Source of the DNA: Brachybacterium kimchii
GTDB lineage: Bacteria > Actinomycetota > Actinomycetes > Actinomycetales > Dermabacteraceae
Assembly (NCBI RefSeq): GCF_023373525.1
Contig: NZ_CP097218.1
Coordinates: forward strand, 1,550,001 to 1,614,000
Direction: 5' to 3'
Length of the DNA: 64,000 bases
The position numbers and the translations under genes are program-made. Under the pieces are notes generated by a model. It ran no database searches. It saw nothing but the letters and a program-made list of their open reading frames with translations, and was not told the DNA's origin. Below are positions 47,489-56,179 of the stretch, in pieces. Each line of letters opens with the position of its first letter. Position 1 is the first letter of the stretch.

Positions 47489-47845
47489 ATGGACACCGTC
47501 GGTCATCCTGGATCCCGGGTGCGCACCGTCCATCCCGAGCGGACCGCGCGCCGCGAGCGCGACCGCATCCGCGCGGGGCTCCTGCTGAGGGCGCCCGGGC
47601 TCGAGCGACGCATCGTGGAGACCTCGAGCGGATCGCTGCTGGTGCGGCTCCCGGCCCCGCCGACCGCCGCGGGAGGCGCCGGCAGCGTCGACGGGATCGA
47701 GATCGGGAGGCTCCCCGACCGGGGACGCGCCTCGTGGGTCGTGGTGGTGCGTCGCCAGGATCGCGCGAGCGTGCGGCGCTGCGCGACCGTGGAGCAGGTG
47801 GTGCGCTCGGCGCTGATCGGACTGCGGTCGGCTCGCGCCGCGTGA
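47489..47845 (+). CDS. Small hypothetical protein
   Basis: A 118-residue basic protein (MDTVGHPGSRVRTVHPERTA...). It has a good ribosome site (AAGGAG, six bases before ATG). No motif, signal peptide or membrane helix is evident. The centre (SGSLLVRLPAPPTAAGGAGS) is low complexity, and the C-terminal half (SWVVVVRRQDRASVRRCATV) may be a small beta-alpha fold. I do not recognise it. It could still be a spurious frame, since the other strand is also open here. Confidence 0.5.
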   Translation: MDTVGHPGSRVRTVHPERTARRERDRIRAGLLLRAPGLERRIVETSSGSLLVRLPAPPTAAGGAGSVDGIEIGRLPDRGRASWVVVVRRQDRASVRRCATVEQVVRSALIGLRSARAA

Positions 47846-47892
47846 GTCCTCCCCGAGGGGACACGACCCCGCACGGGCCTCGGCCCCATGCC

Positions 47893-48519
47893 TCAGCTCA
47901 GGCGGCGGGCCAGCGTCGAGATGACGTGCCAGTGCTTCTTCGCGGAGCTGTAGGAGCGGCCGTCCTCGTTGCGGACCTCGCGGTCCAGCACGCGGAAGCC
48001 GCGGAACATGTCGCCGATCTCCTGGGCGCTCAGGGTCGCGATGTCCTCGCGCTCTGCCCAGCTGTCCGACTCGCCGAACAGGTCCACGGCGATGACGCCG
48101 CCGATCTTCAGGGCTCCGGTGAGCTTCGGCCAGATCTCGCGCAGACCGTCCGGGCCCAGCATCGGCAGGGCGTAGGCGGAGTAGACGACGTCGGCCGCGG
48201 GGAACTGCTCGACGTCCCGCGCATCCATGTGATGGAAGTTGATGCGACCGGTCATGCGCTCGTTCTCGACGAGGCGCTGCGTGAGCGTGTCATCGGTGTC
48301 GTAGGCGTGGACGGTCAATCCGCGGCGCGCGAACTCGAGCGCGTCGGCGCCACCACCGGCGCCGATGTCGATCGCGACCTTCCCGGGCCCATCTCCGCCC
48401 GCGGCGTGCACAGCTTGCGTCACGACCCGCCGGGCGGGACGCGCCGCAGCACTGGCGTTGTATGCGTGCCAGTCGATCGTGGGGGCGGTGTCCATGCAGT
48501 TCAGGGTATCGACCTTCAT
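47893..48519 (-). CDS. Class I SAM-dependent methyltransferase
   Basis: A 208-residue Rossmann methyltransferase. Motif I is KVAIDIGAGGGADALEFARRG at about residues 47-67 (read in two parts), motif II is LTVHAYDTDD, and motif IV has AADVVYSAYALPML. It resembles TehB-like and related small-molecule methyltransferases, but the substrate cannot be named. Two possible starts exist (48519 and 48495); neither has a clear ribosome site. The gene is divergent from the MshA-MshB fusion gene with a 153-base shared upstream region. Confidence 0.8.
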   Translation of the reverse strand: MKVDTLNCMDTAPTIDWHAYNASAAARPARRVVTQAVHAAGGDGPGKVAIDIGAGGGADALEFARRGLTVHAYDTDDTLTQRLVENERMTGRINFHHMDARDVEQFPAADVVYSAYALPMLGPDGLREIWPKLTGALKIGGVIAVDLFGESDSWAEREDIATLSAQEIGDMFRGFRVLDREVRNEDGRSYSSAKKHWHVISTLARRLS

Positions 48520-48672
48520 CCAACATTCAATATGACAGAGGCCTGGCGCACACCGGTTTCGTCACCAGCGAACACCAGGGGGCCGCTGCGCCGGTTCCCA
48601 GGGGCAGATGCGGCGTGCGCCCTGCGCGGTCGCGCACTCCGCGGGAGCCCATCCACTCCTAGGATGATGTAC

Positions 48673-50703
48673 ATGTCAACCACGCCGCTGCGCCTGCTGC
48701 TCGTCTCGCTGCACACCTCCCCGCTCGCAGTGCCCGGCAGCGCCGATGCCGGCGGCATGAACGTGGTGGTCCTCGAGCAGGCGCGCGCCCTCGCCGCGGC
48801 CGGCCACCAGGTCGACATCGTCACCCGCCGCAGCGATCCCGACGCGCCCGCGATCAGCTCGGTCACCCCGCGCCTGCGTCAGGTCCTGCTGCACGGCGGC
48901 CCCGCGACGCCGCTCGCCAAGAGCGCCATGGAGCAGGCCATCGAGCCGTTCTCCGCGGACCTCGAGCGCCTCGTGTCCGACGCCGAGCAGGCCGGGGAGC
49001 CGTACTCCCTGATCCACTCGCACCATTGGTTCAGCGGCGTGGCCGCGCTCCCCGTCGCCCATCGTCATCAGCTGCCCCACCTGCAGTCCTTCCACTCCGT
49101 CGCGGCCCCGGAGGGCTCGACCACGCTGGGCGCCGGAGAACCCGCCGAGTCCGCGGGCCGCATCCCCGGCGAGCGCCGCACGGCGAGGGAGTCCCAGCTG
49201 GTCATCGCCGTCTCCCAGGCCGAGGCCCGCACGGTCCGCGAGCGCTACGGGGTCCCCTCGGACCGCGTGCTCGTGGTCCCGCCCGGCGTGGACACCGCGC
49301 GCTTCCATCCCTCGCCCCTGAGCGCCCGCGAGCGTCTGGAGGAGCCCACGATGCTGTTCGCCGCGCGGCTGCAGCCCCTCAAGGCGCCGGACCTCGCCCT
49401 CGACGTGCTCGCCCGGCTCGACGCGTCCTTCGCCGCCCGCCTGGTGCTCGTGGGCGCCGCCTCGGAGGACTTCGCGGCCTATCGCGCGGAGCTCGAGGAG
49501 TCCGCCCGCTCGCTCGGCCTCGCCGACCGCGTCTCGTTCGCCGGCTCCATGGACCAGGACGAGCTCGCCGCCCGCATGCGCGAGGCCGCCGTCCTCCTGC
49601 TGCCCAGCTGGTCGGAGACGTTCGGGCTCGTCGCCCTCGAAGCGCAGTCCAGCGGCACCCCGGTGGTCGCCTGGGACCGCGCGGGCGGCGTGCAGGAGGC
49701 CGTGGGCCCCGGCAGCCGGCTGATCGCCGGTCGCGACCCCGACGTCTGGGCCGAGGCCGTCGAGTCCCTCATCGGCGAGGAGGCCGCTTTCCAGGAGGCC
49801 TCGCGCGCCGTGCGCGCCTTCGCCGAGACCCGCACCTGGCAGGCCTGCGCCCATCACCTCGAGCGGATCTACCGGGCCGTCGTCCACGGCGGCGCCGCCC
49901 ACGGCCCGTCGGACCCCTGGCACCTGGTGCGCACGGCCGGCACCGTGCTGGCCGTGCACGCCCATCCCGACGACGAATCGCTCGCCACCGGTGCGCTGCT
50001 GGCCGACCTCTCCTCGCGCGGCACCCGCGTCGTGGTCGTCACGGCGACCCGTGGTGAGGAGGGAGAGGTCGTCCCCGGGGCGATCGCCGAGGACGACGAG
50101 CGCCCGCTCGAGGAGGTCCGCGCCCAGGAGGTGCGCCGCGCCCTCGGGGCGCTGGGCGTCGATGAGCACCACATGCTCGGCGAGGCCCCGGCCCTGGCCG
50201 AGGGCGCCGCACCCCGGAGCTACCGCGACTCGGGCATGCGCTGGGTGCGCGACGGCGTCGCCGGTCCGTCGGAGAGCGCGGGGCCGACGAGCTTCACCCA
50301 TCAGGATCTCGACCAGGAGATCGCGGACCTCTCCGCGCTCATCGCGCACGTGCGTCCCGACGTGGTCCTCGGCTACGACGACCAGGGCACCTACGGGCAC
50401 CCCGACCATCTGCGCGCGCACGAGGCGACGGCCGGGGCGGCGCGCGCGCAGGGCGTGCCGTTCGTCGAGGTCGCGAGCGAGCCCGACCCCGAGGCCCTGG
50501 CCGGCGGAGAGCCCTTCGCCTTCCGCGACCAGCCGGGCTCGGCGTCCGCCCTCGGCGCCGCGCTGCGCGCCTATCGCACGCAGCTCACGGTGGTCGGCGA
50601 GCTCGAGGGCGTGCCGGGAGGTGTGCGCGTGCGACACGTCGGGGGTCAGATCCAGGACGTGCCGCTGCGCACCGGTCTGCGGATCCCGGCCGAGAGCGAG
50701 TGA
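48673..50703 (+). CDS. Predicted bifunctional MshA-MshB fusion: glycosyltransferase plus GlcNAc-inositol deacetylase
   Basis: A 676-residue protein joining two mycothiol steps. Residues 1 to about 415 are a GT4 enzyme with the MshA-type GGMNVVVLEQARALAAAGH loop, PPGVDTARFHP, and the E-x7-E motif (E315/E323 in SETFGLVALEAQSSGTPVV). From about residue 420 is a PIG-L-family zinc hydrolase with HAHPDDES at 429-436 and TYGHPDH with H576, plus TRGEEGEVVPG and YRDSGM, which match MshB. MshA makes GlcNAc-inositol-phosphate, and MshB deacetylates the dephosphorylated product. The reading frame is continuous with no stop between domains. ATG at 48673 is favoured over two ATGs just upstream because AGGA lies before it. 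MshC and MshD are not in the window. Confidence 0.82.
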   Translation: MSTTPLRLLLVSLHTSPLAVPGSADAGGMNVVVLEQARALAAAGHQVDIVTRRSDPDAPAISSVTPRLRQVLLHGGPATPLAKSAMEQAIEPFSADLERLVSDAEQAGEPYSLIHSHHWFSGVAALPVAHRHQLPHLQSFHSVAAPEGSTTLGAGEPAESAGRIPGERRTARESQLVIAVSQAEARTVRERYGVPSDRVLVVPPGVDTARFHPSPLSARERLEEPTMLFAARLQPLKAPDLALDVLARLDASFAARLVLVGAASEDFAAYRAELEESARSLGLADRVSFAGSMDQDELAARMREAAVLLLPSWSETFGLVALEAQSSGTPVVAWDRAGGVQEAVGPGSRLIAGRDPDVWAEAVESLIGEEAAFQEASRAVRAFAETRTWQACAHHLERIYRAVVHGGAAHGPSDPWHLVRTAGTVLAVHAHPDDESLATGALLADLSSRGTRVVVVTATRGEEGEVVPGAIAEDDERPLEEVRAQEVRRALGALGVDEHHMLGEAPALAEGAAPRSYRDSGMRWVRDGVAGPSESAGPTSFTHQDLDQEIADLSALIAHVRPDVVLGYDDQGTYGHPDHLRAHEATAGAARAQGVPFVEVASEPDPEALAGGEPFAFRDQPGSASALGAALRAYRTQLTVVGELEGVPGGVRVRHVGGQIQDVPLRTGLRIPAESE

Positions 50704-50707
50704 CCTC

Positions 50708-51799
50708 TCAGCCGGCGGCGTCGGACGGGCAGCGACGCTGCTCGGCCGGGGCGACCACGCGCTCGACGAGGCTCTCGAGCTCGGCGACCTCGTAGCCGGG
50801 CCAGCCGAACATCTCGCGCCGCCACTCCGGCGGCACGGCCTTGGGGCCGAGCGCGGCGCCCGCCAGCGCCCCGGTGATGCACGCGACGGTGTCGGTGTCG
50901 TAGCCCGCGCGGACCGCCGAGGTGAGCGCGTCCACGAGGGCAGCACGGCGGGCGAAGCGGTCCTCCGGAAGAGGCAGCACGCTGTGCACCGCCGACCATG
51001 CGGCCTGGAAGGCGGCCACCACCCAGCCGTTGCGCGGGAAGTCGACGGGGCGCGCCGACTCGGCCTCCTCGATGCGCTCCCGCCAGAGATCGCGGCGGTC
51101 CTCCGGGAGGCGGTCGAGGGCCACGCGCACGTCGATCTCGCCGCTCAGGATCGCGTGACGCACCGCGAAACCCCACAGCACGCAGGCCTCGACCGCGTCG
51201 GGGTGGACGTGGGTGAGGCGGCAGATCGTGCGGATCGCGTCCTCGGTGTCCTCGTCGGAGGAGAAGAGATAGGGCAGCACGCTCGCATGGGAGCGCATGA
51301 GCGCGGCGTTGCCCGCGACCCGCGGGAGGTCGCGGTGGGCGTCCTCCGCGGCCTGCTGGAGATCGCTCGCATGGGGCATGGAGTGCCCGGCGCTGCGGGC
51401 CACGTCGGCCGCGCGGCGCATGACGGTCGAGGTCAGGGCGCCGATGTCGGGGGTGCCCATCGACCACGCGTACCACTCCCGCGCGATCTGATCGAGGGCG
51501 GACGCCGTGCGCAGGTCATGGGTGCCGGGCGTCGCGGCCGCCGCCTCGAGCACGACGATCGCCATCGAGGTGTCGTCGGTCCACTCCGCCTCGCCCCATT
51601 CCAGGACGCCGCCGCCGATCATGCCGACGTCCTCGCTCGGGGCGATGGGGCCCTGGAACTCGTACGGTGCGCCCAGGGCATCGCCCGCGGCCGCCGCGAC
51701 CACCGCGCCGATGGCGCGCTCGAGGACGTCGCCGTCCGAGGTCCGGGCGTCGTCGCAGGGCTGGTCGCGGGTCACGGGGACATGTTTCCACACGACCAT
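50708..51799 (-). CDS. ADP-ribosylglycohydrolase family protein
   Basis: A 363-residue all-helical hydrolase. The two metal-binding motifs are intact: EWTDDTSMAIVV (about residues 73-84) and GYDTDTVACITGALAGAALG (about 305-324). An N-terminal GAVVAAAAGDALGAPYEFQGP block is also typical. The family removes ADP-ribose from arginine or other residues, or acts on small ADP-ribosylated molecules. The start is uncertain (ATG 51799 or GTG 51775, the latter giving VTRDQ). It converges on the fusion gene with a four-base gap, and its promoter lies in a 210-base region shared with a divergent membrane protein gene. Confidence 0.85.
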   Translation of the reverse strand: MVVWKHVPVTRDQPCDDARTSDGDVLERAIGAVVAAAAGDALGAPYEFQGPIAPSEDVGMIGGGVLEWGEAEWTDDTSMAIVVLEAAAATPGTHDLRTASALDQIAREWYAWSMGTPDIGALTSTVMRRAADVARSAGHSMPHASDLQQAAEDAHRDLPRVAGNAALMRSHASVLPYLFSSDEDTEDAIRTICRLTHVHPDAVEACVLWGFAVRHAILSGEIDVRVALDRLPEDRRDLWRERIEEAESARPVDFPRNGWVVAAFQAAWSAVHSVLPLPEDRFARRAALVDALTSAVRAGYDTDTVACITGALAGAALGPKAVPPEWRREMFGWPGYEVAELESLVERVVAPAEQRRCPSDAAG

Positions 51800-52009
51800 G
51801 GGCCATGTCCGGGAGAATGTCCGGTCCCCGGACGCCCATGGCCCCTGGTGGGGAGAACCTCACACGGACATGACGAACGTCGGCCCCGGGACGTCGCGCA
51901 CCAGCGCATCCGCACCGACGCCCTGTGTTCCGCCCACCTCCTCGAGCGGCCTGCCACCAGCGGAGCACCAGGCACGGCCGATACAGTGGAGCGACTTCGA
52001 AGGAGCCCC

Positions 52010-52852
52010 ATGACCACCTCGTCCTCCCCGTCCTCCGCCGCGGATCCCGAGGCCCCCGCCGAGGCCGCCTCCTGCAGCAGCGACCCGCACGGCTCGGACC
52101 CCCACGACCACACCGGGCACGACCATCCGCCCACCGGCGCGGAGATCGTCAGCGCGCTCGTGCGCGGACTGTCGATCGTCTCGCTCGTGATCCCCGCGGT
52201 CGCCGTCGCCCTCGTGCTCGTCTGCCTGCCCGCGACGCCCTCGACGCCCCTGCCTCTCGTGCTCGGCATCGCCCTCGGCGCCCTCCAGCTCATGGGCGTC
52301 GTGGTCACCAGCATGTTCGTCTCGAAGGTGCAGAGGCGCCTCGCGGTCAACCCCGGACCGATGGCGGTGCGCTCGACCGTCGAGGAGGTGCTGCGTCTGG
52401 CCGCGGTGCTCTTCGCGGGCCTGCTGTGGCCCTCGGAGGCCGTCGGCCCCATGGGCATCTGGCTCGGGCTCGGCGCGGCGCTGGTCTGGATCGTCCTGGC
52501 CACCGCGCAGACGGTGAGCGCACGGCGCCGGATCGCCGCGCCCTCCGCGTGGGCGACCGAGGCCGTCGGCACCTTCCTCACCGAGAAGGTGAGCGTGCCC
52601 CGCTCGATGGTGCTGCGCGTCCTGGACGTCGTGGGCACCGCGCTCTTCCAGATCGGCGCGACCGTGCTGATCGTGCTCTCCCCCGTGCTCACGATCGGCA
52701 CCATCGTGCTGTCCATCGCGACGGGCCTGTCCACCCTGATCCTGCAGCGCCGCAGCCCGGGCGAGCGCACGCACACCCTGTGGGCGTACGCGCCCTTCGG
52801 GATCGGCGTGCTCACCGCCGCGCTCGCGCTGCTGGGACTGTCCACCCTCTGA
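52010..52852 (+). CDS. Hypothetical multi-pass membrane protein with a His/Asp-rich N-terminus
   Basis: A 280-residue protein. Residues about 19-45 are polar with repeated His and Asp (SDPHGSDPHDHTGHDHPP) that could bind metal. At least six hydrophobic segments follow, from about residue 50 (IVSALVRGLSIVSLVIPAVA) to the end (GIGVLTAALALLGLSTL). No transporter signature is recognised, and I cannot assign a family. AAGGAG eight bases upstream supports the ATG. A possible -10 (ATACAGT) lies about 30 bases before it. A strong hairpin ends the gene. Confidence 0.65.
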   Translation: MTTSSSPSSAADPEAPAEAASCSSDPHGSDPHDHTGHDHPPTGAEIVSALVRGLSIVSLVIPAVAVALVLVCLPATPSTPLPLVLGIALGALQLMGVVVTSMFVSKVQRRLAVNPGPMAVRSTVEEVLRLAAVLFAGLLWPSEAVGPMGIWLGLGAALVWIVLATAQTVSARRRIAAPSAWATEAVGTFLTEKVSVPRSMVLRVLDVVGTALFQIGATVLIVLSPVLTIGTIVLSIATGLSTLILQRRSPGERTHTLWAYAPFGIGVLTAALALLGLSTL

Positions 52853-52909
52853 TCCACGAGACCGGGTCGGCCCAGGGCGCGCGGAGCGCGTCCTCCGTCG
52901 GCCCGGCCG

Positions 52910-52939
52910 GCGGGAGCGGCGTCGCGCCGCCGCTCCCGC
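52910..52939 (+). terminator. 12-bp perfect hairpin
   Basis: Arms 52910-52921 and 52928-52939 pair perfectly around TCGCGC. It lies 58 bases after the membrane protein stop and upstream of the M13 peptidase gene. No T-run is present. A terminator is the most likely role. Confidence 0.6.
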
Positions 52940-52990
52940 GCCCATCCCACCGCCCGGCCCGACGCCGACCTCCCCGACGAAGGAGTCACC

Positions 52991-55147
52991 ATGACCGATG
53001 CCGTCCCCTCCGACAGCGCCACGACCGCAGCACCGACCGGCTCCGAGGTCCGCTCGGGCCTGGACCGCAGCGGCGTCTCGGACTCGATCCGCGTGCAGGA
53101 CGATCTCTTCGGGCACGTCAACGGCGCCTGGCTCGCGGAGCACGAGATCCCCGCCGATCGTGCGTCCGACGGCGAGTTCCGACGCCTGCGGGACCTCGCG
53201 GAGGAGCGCGTGCGCGCCATCGTCGAGGAGGCCGCCGAGGACCCCGAGCTCGCTGACCTGCTCGCGGCGGGCGATGCTCCGGAGACGGATCGCGGACGCG
53301 TGGGCCTGCTCTACCGGCTGTTCATGGACGAGGACGCGGTCGAGGCCGCCGGCGCCGCACCGCTCGCACCGATGCTCGAGGAGGTCGCGTCCACGACCTC
53401 GCTCGCGGACCTGGTGCGCCTGCTCGCCTCCCCCGTGGCCGGCACCAGCGCCCTGCACACCTACGTGTGGACGGATGACGACGACTCTTCCCGCTACCAG
53501 GTGAAGCTGCACCAGGGCGGGCTGGGCCTGCCCGACGAGTCCTACTACCGCGAGGACTCCTACGCACCGATCCGCGAGGCGTACGTCGGCCACCTCGCAC
53601 GTCTCGCCGATCTCGCCTCCCTGCCCGGCCGCGAGGGGCTCGTCGCCGGGGACTCGAGCGACCTGGCCCGCGCGGTCATGGACTTCGAGACGCGGCTCGC
53701 GGCGTGCCATGTGGACCGGGTGCGCCTGCGCGACAGCGAGAAGTCGAACAACCCGATGGACGCCACGCAGCGGGAGGCCCTCGCCCCCGCGTTCCCCTGG
53801 GACGCGTACGTCGAGGGCACGGGCGCGCCGGCGGGCGCCTTCGACGTGGTCTGCGTGAGCCAGCCCGAGTTCGTCGAGGCCGTCGCCCCGCTGCTCGCGG
53901 CCGAGGACCTCGCCGTGCTGCGCACCTGGGCCGCCCTGCACACCGTCGGCGCCTTCGCCCCGTACCTCTCCTCGGCCTTCGTCGAGGAGGACTTCGACTT
54001 CTCCGGTCGCACCCTCTCCGGCGCCGAGCAGCTGCGCGAGCGCTGGAAGCGCGGCATCTCGCTGGTCGAGGGGGCCGTGGGCTTCGCGATCGGCCAGGAC
54101 TACGTGGCCCGGCACTTCCCGCCGCACCACAAGGCGCGCATGCAGGAGCTCGTCGGCGCGCTGCTGGACGCCTATCGGGAGTCGATCTCGACGCTCGAGT
54201 GGATGACGCCGGGCACCCGCGAGAAGGCCCTCGCCAAGCTCGAGCTGTTCACCCCGAAGATCGCCTACCCCGACGTGTGGCGGACCTACGAGGGCCTCGT
54301 GCTCGACCCCCACGACCTCGTCGCCTCGGTCCGCGCCGCCCGCGCGCACGACGCCGCCCACGACTTCGCGAAGCTCGCCGGGCCCGTCGACCGCGACGAG
54401 TGGCACATGACCCCGCAGACGGTCAACGCCTACTACAACCCGGGCGCGAACGAGATCGTCTTCCCCGCCGCGATCCTCGAGCCGCCGTTCTTCGATGCCG
54501 AGGCCGAGGACGCCGTGAACTTCGGCGGCATCGGCGCCGTGATCGGCCACGAGATCGGGCACGGCTTCGACGACCAGGGCTCGAAGTACGACGGCGAGGG
54601 CAACCTGCGCTCGTGGTGGACCGACGAGGACCGCGAGGCCTTCGAGCAGCGCACCCGCGCGCTCATCGACCAGTTCGACGCCCTCACCCCGCGCGTGCTG
54701 CGCGAGCAGGCGGAGGCGACGGCGACTGACGCGGCCGATGGGGGCGACGCGGTCGGCGCGGTCGGCGCAGACGGTGGGGATGGCGCGGTCATCGGCGGCG
54801 ACGAGCTGCCCCATGTCAACGGAAGCCTCACGATCGGCGAGAACATCGGCGACCTGGGCGGCCTCACCATCGCGATCAAGGCCTACCTCGCGCGCTCCGG
54901 CGGGAACCCGCCGCGACTGGACGACCTGAGCGGCCTGCAGCGCGTGTTCTGGTCCTGGGCCACGGTGTGGCGCGCGAAGTCCCGCGCGCAGGACGCGGCG
55001 CGCATGCTGGCGATCGACCCGCACTCCCCCGCCGAGTTCCGCTGCAACGCGATCGCGAGCAACCTCGACGCCTTCCACGCGGCCTTCGACGTGCGCGAGG
55101 ACGACGCGATGTACCGCGCGCCCGAAGACCGCGTGAGCATCTGGTGA
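52991..55147 (+). CDS. pepO: M13-family zinc metallopeptidase (neprilysin/PepO type)
   Basis: The 718-residue product has the family's full length. Zinc motif HEIGH is at 520-524 in VIGHEIGHGFDDQGSKYDG. The third ligand glutamate lies in ENIGDLGG near residue 616, and the substrate-binding NAYYNPGANEIVFPAAI block near 477-493 is intact. No signal peptide is seen, as in many bacterial PepO proteins that act in the cytosol on oligopeptides. A short Gly/Ala/Asp-rich insert (about residues 577-598, ATDAADGGDAVGAVGADGGD) interrupts the region before the third ligand and looks like an added loop. AAGGAGTCACC precedes ATG. Confidence 0.95.
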   Translation: MTDAVPSDSATTAAPTGSEVRSGLDRSGVSDSIRVQDDLFGHVNGAWLAEHEIPADRASDGEFRRLRDLAEERVRAIVEEAAEDPELADLLAAGDAPETDRGRVGLLYRLFMDEDAVEAAGAAPLAPMLEEVASTTSLADLVRLLASPVAGTSALHTYVWTDDDDSSRYQVKLHQGGLGLPDESYYREDSYAPIREAYVGHLARLADLASLPGREGLVAGDSSDLARAVMDFETRLAACHVDRVRLRDSEKSNNPMDATQREALAPAFPWDAYVEGTGAPAGAFDVVCVSQPEFVEAVAPLLAAEDLAVLRTWAALHTVGAFAPYLSSAFVEEDFDFSGRTLSGAEQLRERWKRGISLVEGAVGFAIGQDYVARHFPPHHKARMQELVGALLDAYRESISTLEWMTPGTREKALAKLELFTPKIAYPDVWRTYEGLVLDPHDLVASVRAARAHDAAHDFAKLAGPVDRDEWHMTPQTVNAYYNPGANEIVFPAAILEPPFFDAEAEDAVNFGGIGAVIGHEIGHGFDDQGSKYDGEGNLRSWWTDEDREAFEQRTRALIDQFDALTPRVLREQAEATATDAADGGDAVGAVGADGGDGAVIGGDELPHVNGSLTIGENIGDLGGLTIAIKAYLARSGGNPPRLDDLSGLQRVFWSWATVWRAKSRAQDAARMLAIDPHSPAEFRCNAIASNLDAFHAAFDVREDDAMYRAPEDRVSIW

Positions 55148-55154
55148 GGACACC

Positions 55155-55733
55155 GTGAGCAGGCCGGAGGCGCCCTTCCACGTGGGGCGGACGACTCCCG
55201 GCGCGGTGGGCTGGACCCGCATCGGCATGAGCGCTGTGATCGGCGTCGGCATCGCCGGGTACGCGATCGCCTGGGCGCGCGGCGAGACGGTCGTGCTGGG
55301 CCTGGTGCTCGCCCTGGCCGTGCTCGTGTACGCCTTCTGGTCGTGGATGCGGCTGGCCACCCGGTTCGTGGTCGACGTCGACGGGGTGACCGTGAGCCTC
55401 GGCGGGTTCCTGCCGCGCCCCGCCTGGCCCGTCGCCGACTTCCGCACCGTGCAGCTGCGCCGCATCCCGGGCGAATCGCTCGGCGTGACGGTGGGCGGGC
55501 TCGGCTGGCGCCGCGGCCGCGTGATCGCGCCCGAGAGCGGGAGCATCGAGGCGCTGCCCGGCCGCAAGGTCTTCACCACCGGCGAGCAGCGGTCCTCGTA
55601 CCGCCTGATGGTCTCGCGTCCCGGGACGCTCGTGGAGATCATCGGTCGCGAGGGCACCCACTTCCTGCTCTCCCCCGACGATCCCCGCGCCGCCGCCGAG
55701 GCGATCGACCAGGCCATCCGCGCCCGCCGCTGA
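55155..55733 (+). CDS. Hypothetical protein with a two-helix membrane segment, PH-domain-like
   Basis: A 192-residue protein starting at GTG seven bases after the pepO stop, with GAGGA upstream. Residues about 24-60 form two hydrophobic helices (IGMSAVIGVGIAGYAIAW and VLGLVLALAVLVYAFWSWM). The rest is predicted beta-rich (FVVDVDGVTVSLGGF, LIEIIGREGTHFLL-like ending), in the manner of bacterial PH-like domains after a short membrane hairpin. Function is unknown. It is probably cotranscribed with pepO. Confidence 0.6.
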   Translation: MSRPEAPFHVGRTTPGAVGWTRIGMSAVIGVGIAGYAIAWARGETVVLGLVLALAVLVYAFWSWMRLATRFVVDVDGVTVSLGGFLPRPAWPVADFRTVQLRRIPGESLGVTVGGLGWRRGRVIAPESGSIEALPGRKVFTTGEQRSSYRLMVSRPGTLVEIIGREGTHFLLSPDDPRAAAEAIDQAIRARR

Positions 55734-55791
55734 TCCGCGCGCGCTGAAGCCCCGCCGACCGCTCGTCGGCCCATCCGCGCCCCGTCTGCGT

Positions 55792-55851
55792 CGCGAGAAG
55801 TACGAAACGGTTGCCAAGAGCGCTCTTGGCAACCGTTTCGTACTTCTCGCG
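55792..55851. repeat. 60-bp perfect palindrome with no loop
   Basis: Bases 55792-55821 are the exact reverse complement of 55822-55851, a perfect 30-base arm pair with the centre at GAGC|GCTC. The sequence is less GC-rich than its surroundings and includes AAACGGTTGCCAAGAG. It lies between the end of a plus-strand gene (55733) and the TPP riboswitch, so the transcript end could form a very stable stem. It also resembles a repetitive extragenic palindrome or a site for a dimeric recombinase. No second copy occurs in the window. Confidence 0.95.
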
Positions 55852-55981
55852 CCCGTTCGCCCGTTCGGGAGCCGGTCGGGACGGGACCGTCCGATCCCGT
55901 CGCCTCGCACGAGCCGTCGGGCATCGGCCGACCCGGGCGATCTGGCGCACATCCCGAGGGCGCACCGACCGCCCTGCGCGA

Positions 55982-55987
55982 TATCAT
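55982..55987 (+). promoter_or_regulatory. Possible -10 box for the TPP riboswitch transcript
   Basis: TATCAT (five of six matches to TATAAT) lies about 20 bases before the riboswitch aptamer. No good -35 hexamer is evident in the GC-rich sequence upstream. Confidence 0.5.
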
Positions 55988-56003
55988 CGACGCTGACATC
56001 CAC

Positions 56004-56094
56004 AGACAGGGGAGCACCGCAGAGGTGCTGAGAGTGCGCACAGAGCGCAGACCCTCGAACCTGATCCGGTTCAGACCGGCGTAGGGAGTCGGGA
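56004..56094 (+). ncRNA. TPP riboswitch (THI element)
   Basis: The 5' leader carries the conserved thi-box segments: GGGGAGC near 56009, GCTGAGAGTGCGCAC at 56028-56042, GAACCTGATCCGGTTCAGACC near 56057-56076 (read in two parts), and GCGTAGGGAGTCGGG at 56080-56094. These form the pyrimidine- and pyrophosphate-sensing arms around the P1 stem. Thiamine pyrophosphate binding would reduce expression of the downstream ECF transporter. The aptamer ends about 85 bases before the ykoE start, and the intervening sequence could hide the ribosome site. Confidence 0.95.
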
Positions 56095-56179
56095 TTCTTC
56101 TGCGATGTCCGCCGCGCCGGATGACTGCATCCGGGGCCGACGGGCCTCGCGGCCCCTTCCGCATCGGAAGGAGAACCAG

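Noticed and set aside
55792-55851. Ordinary rho-independent terminator
   Set aside because: The arm length of 30 with no loop and no T-run is not that of a normal terminator, so it was reported as an unusual palindrome instead.
51860-56164. A 1434-residue minus-strand protein
   Set aside because: It spans several real plus-strand genes including pepO and also covers the TPP riboswitch region; it has no domain I recognise and has shadow composition.
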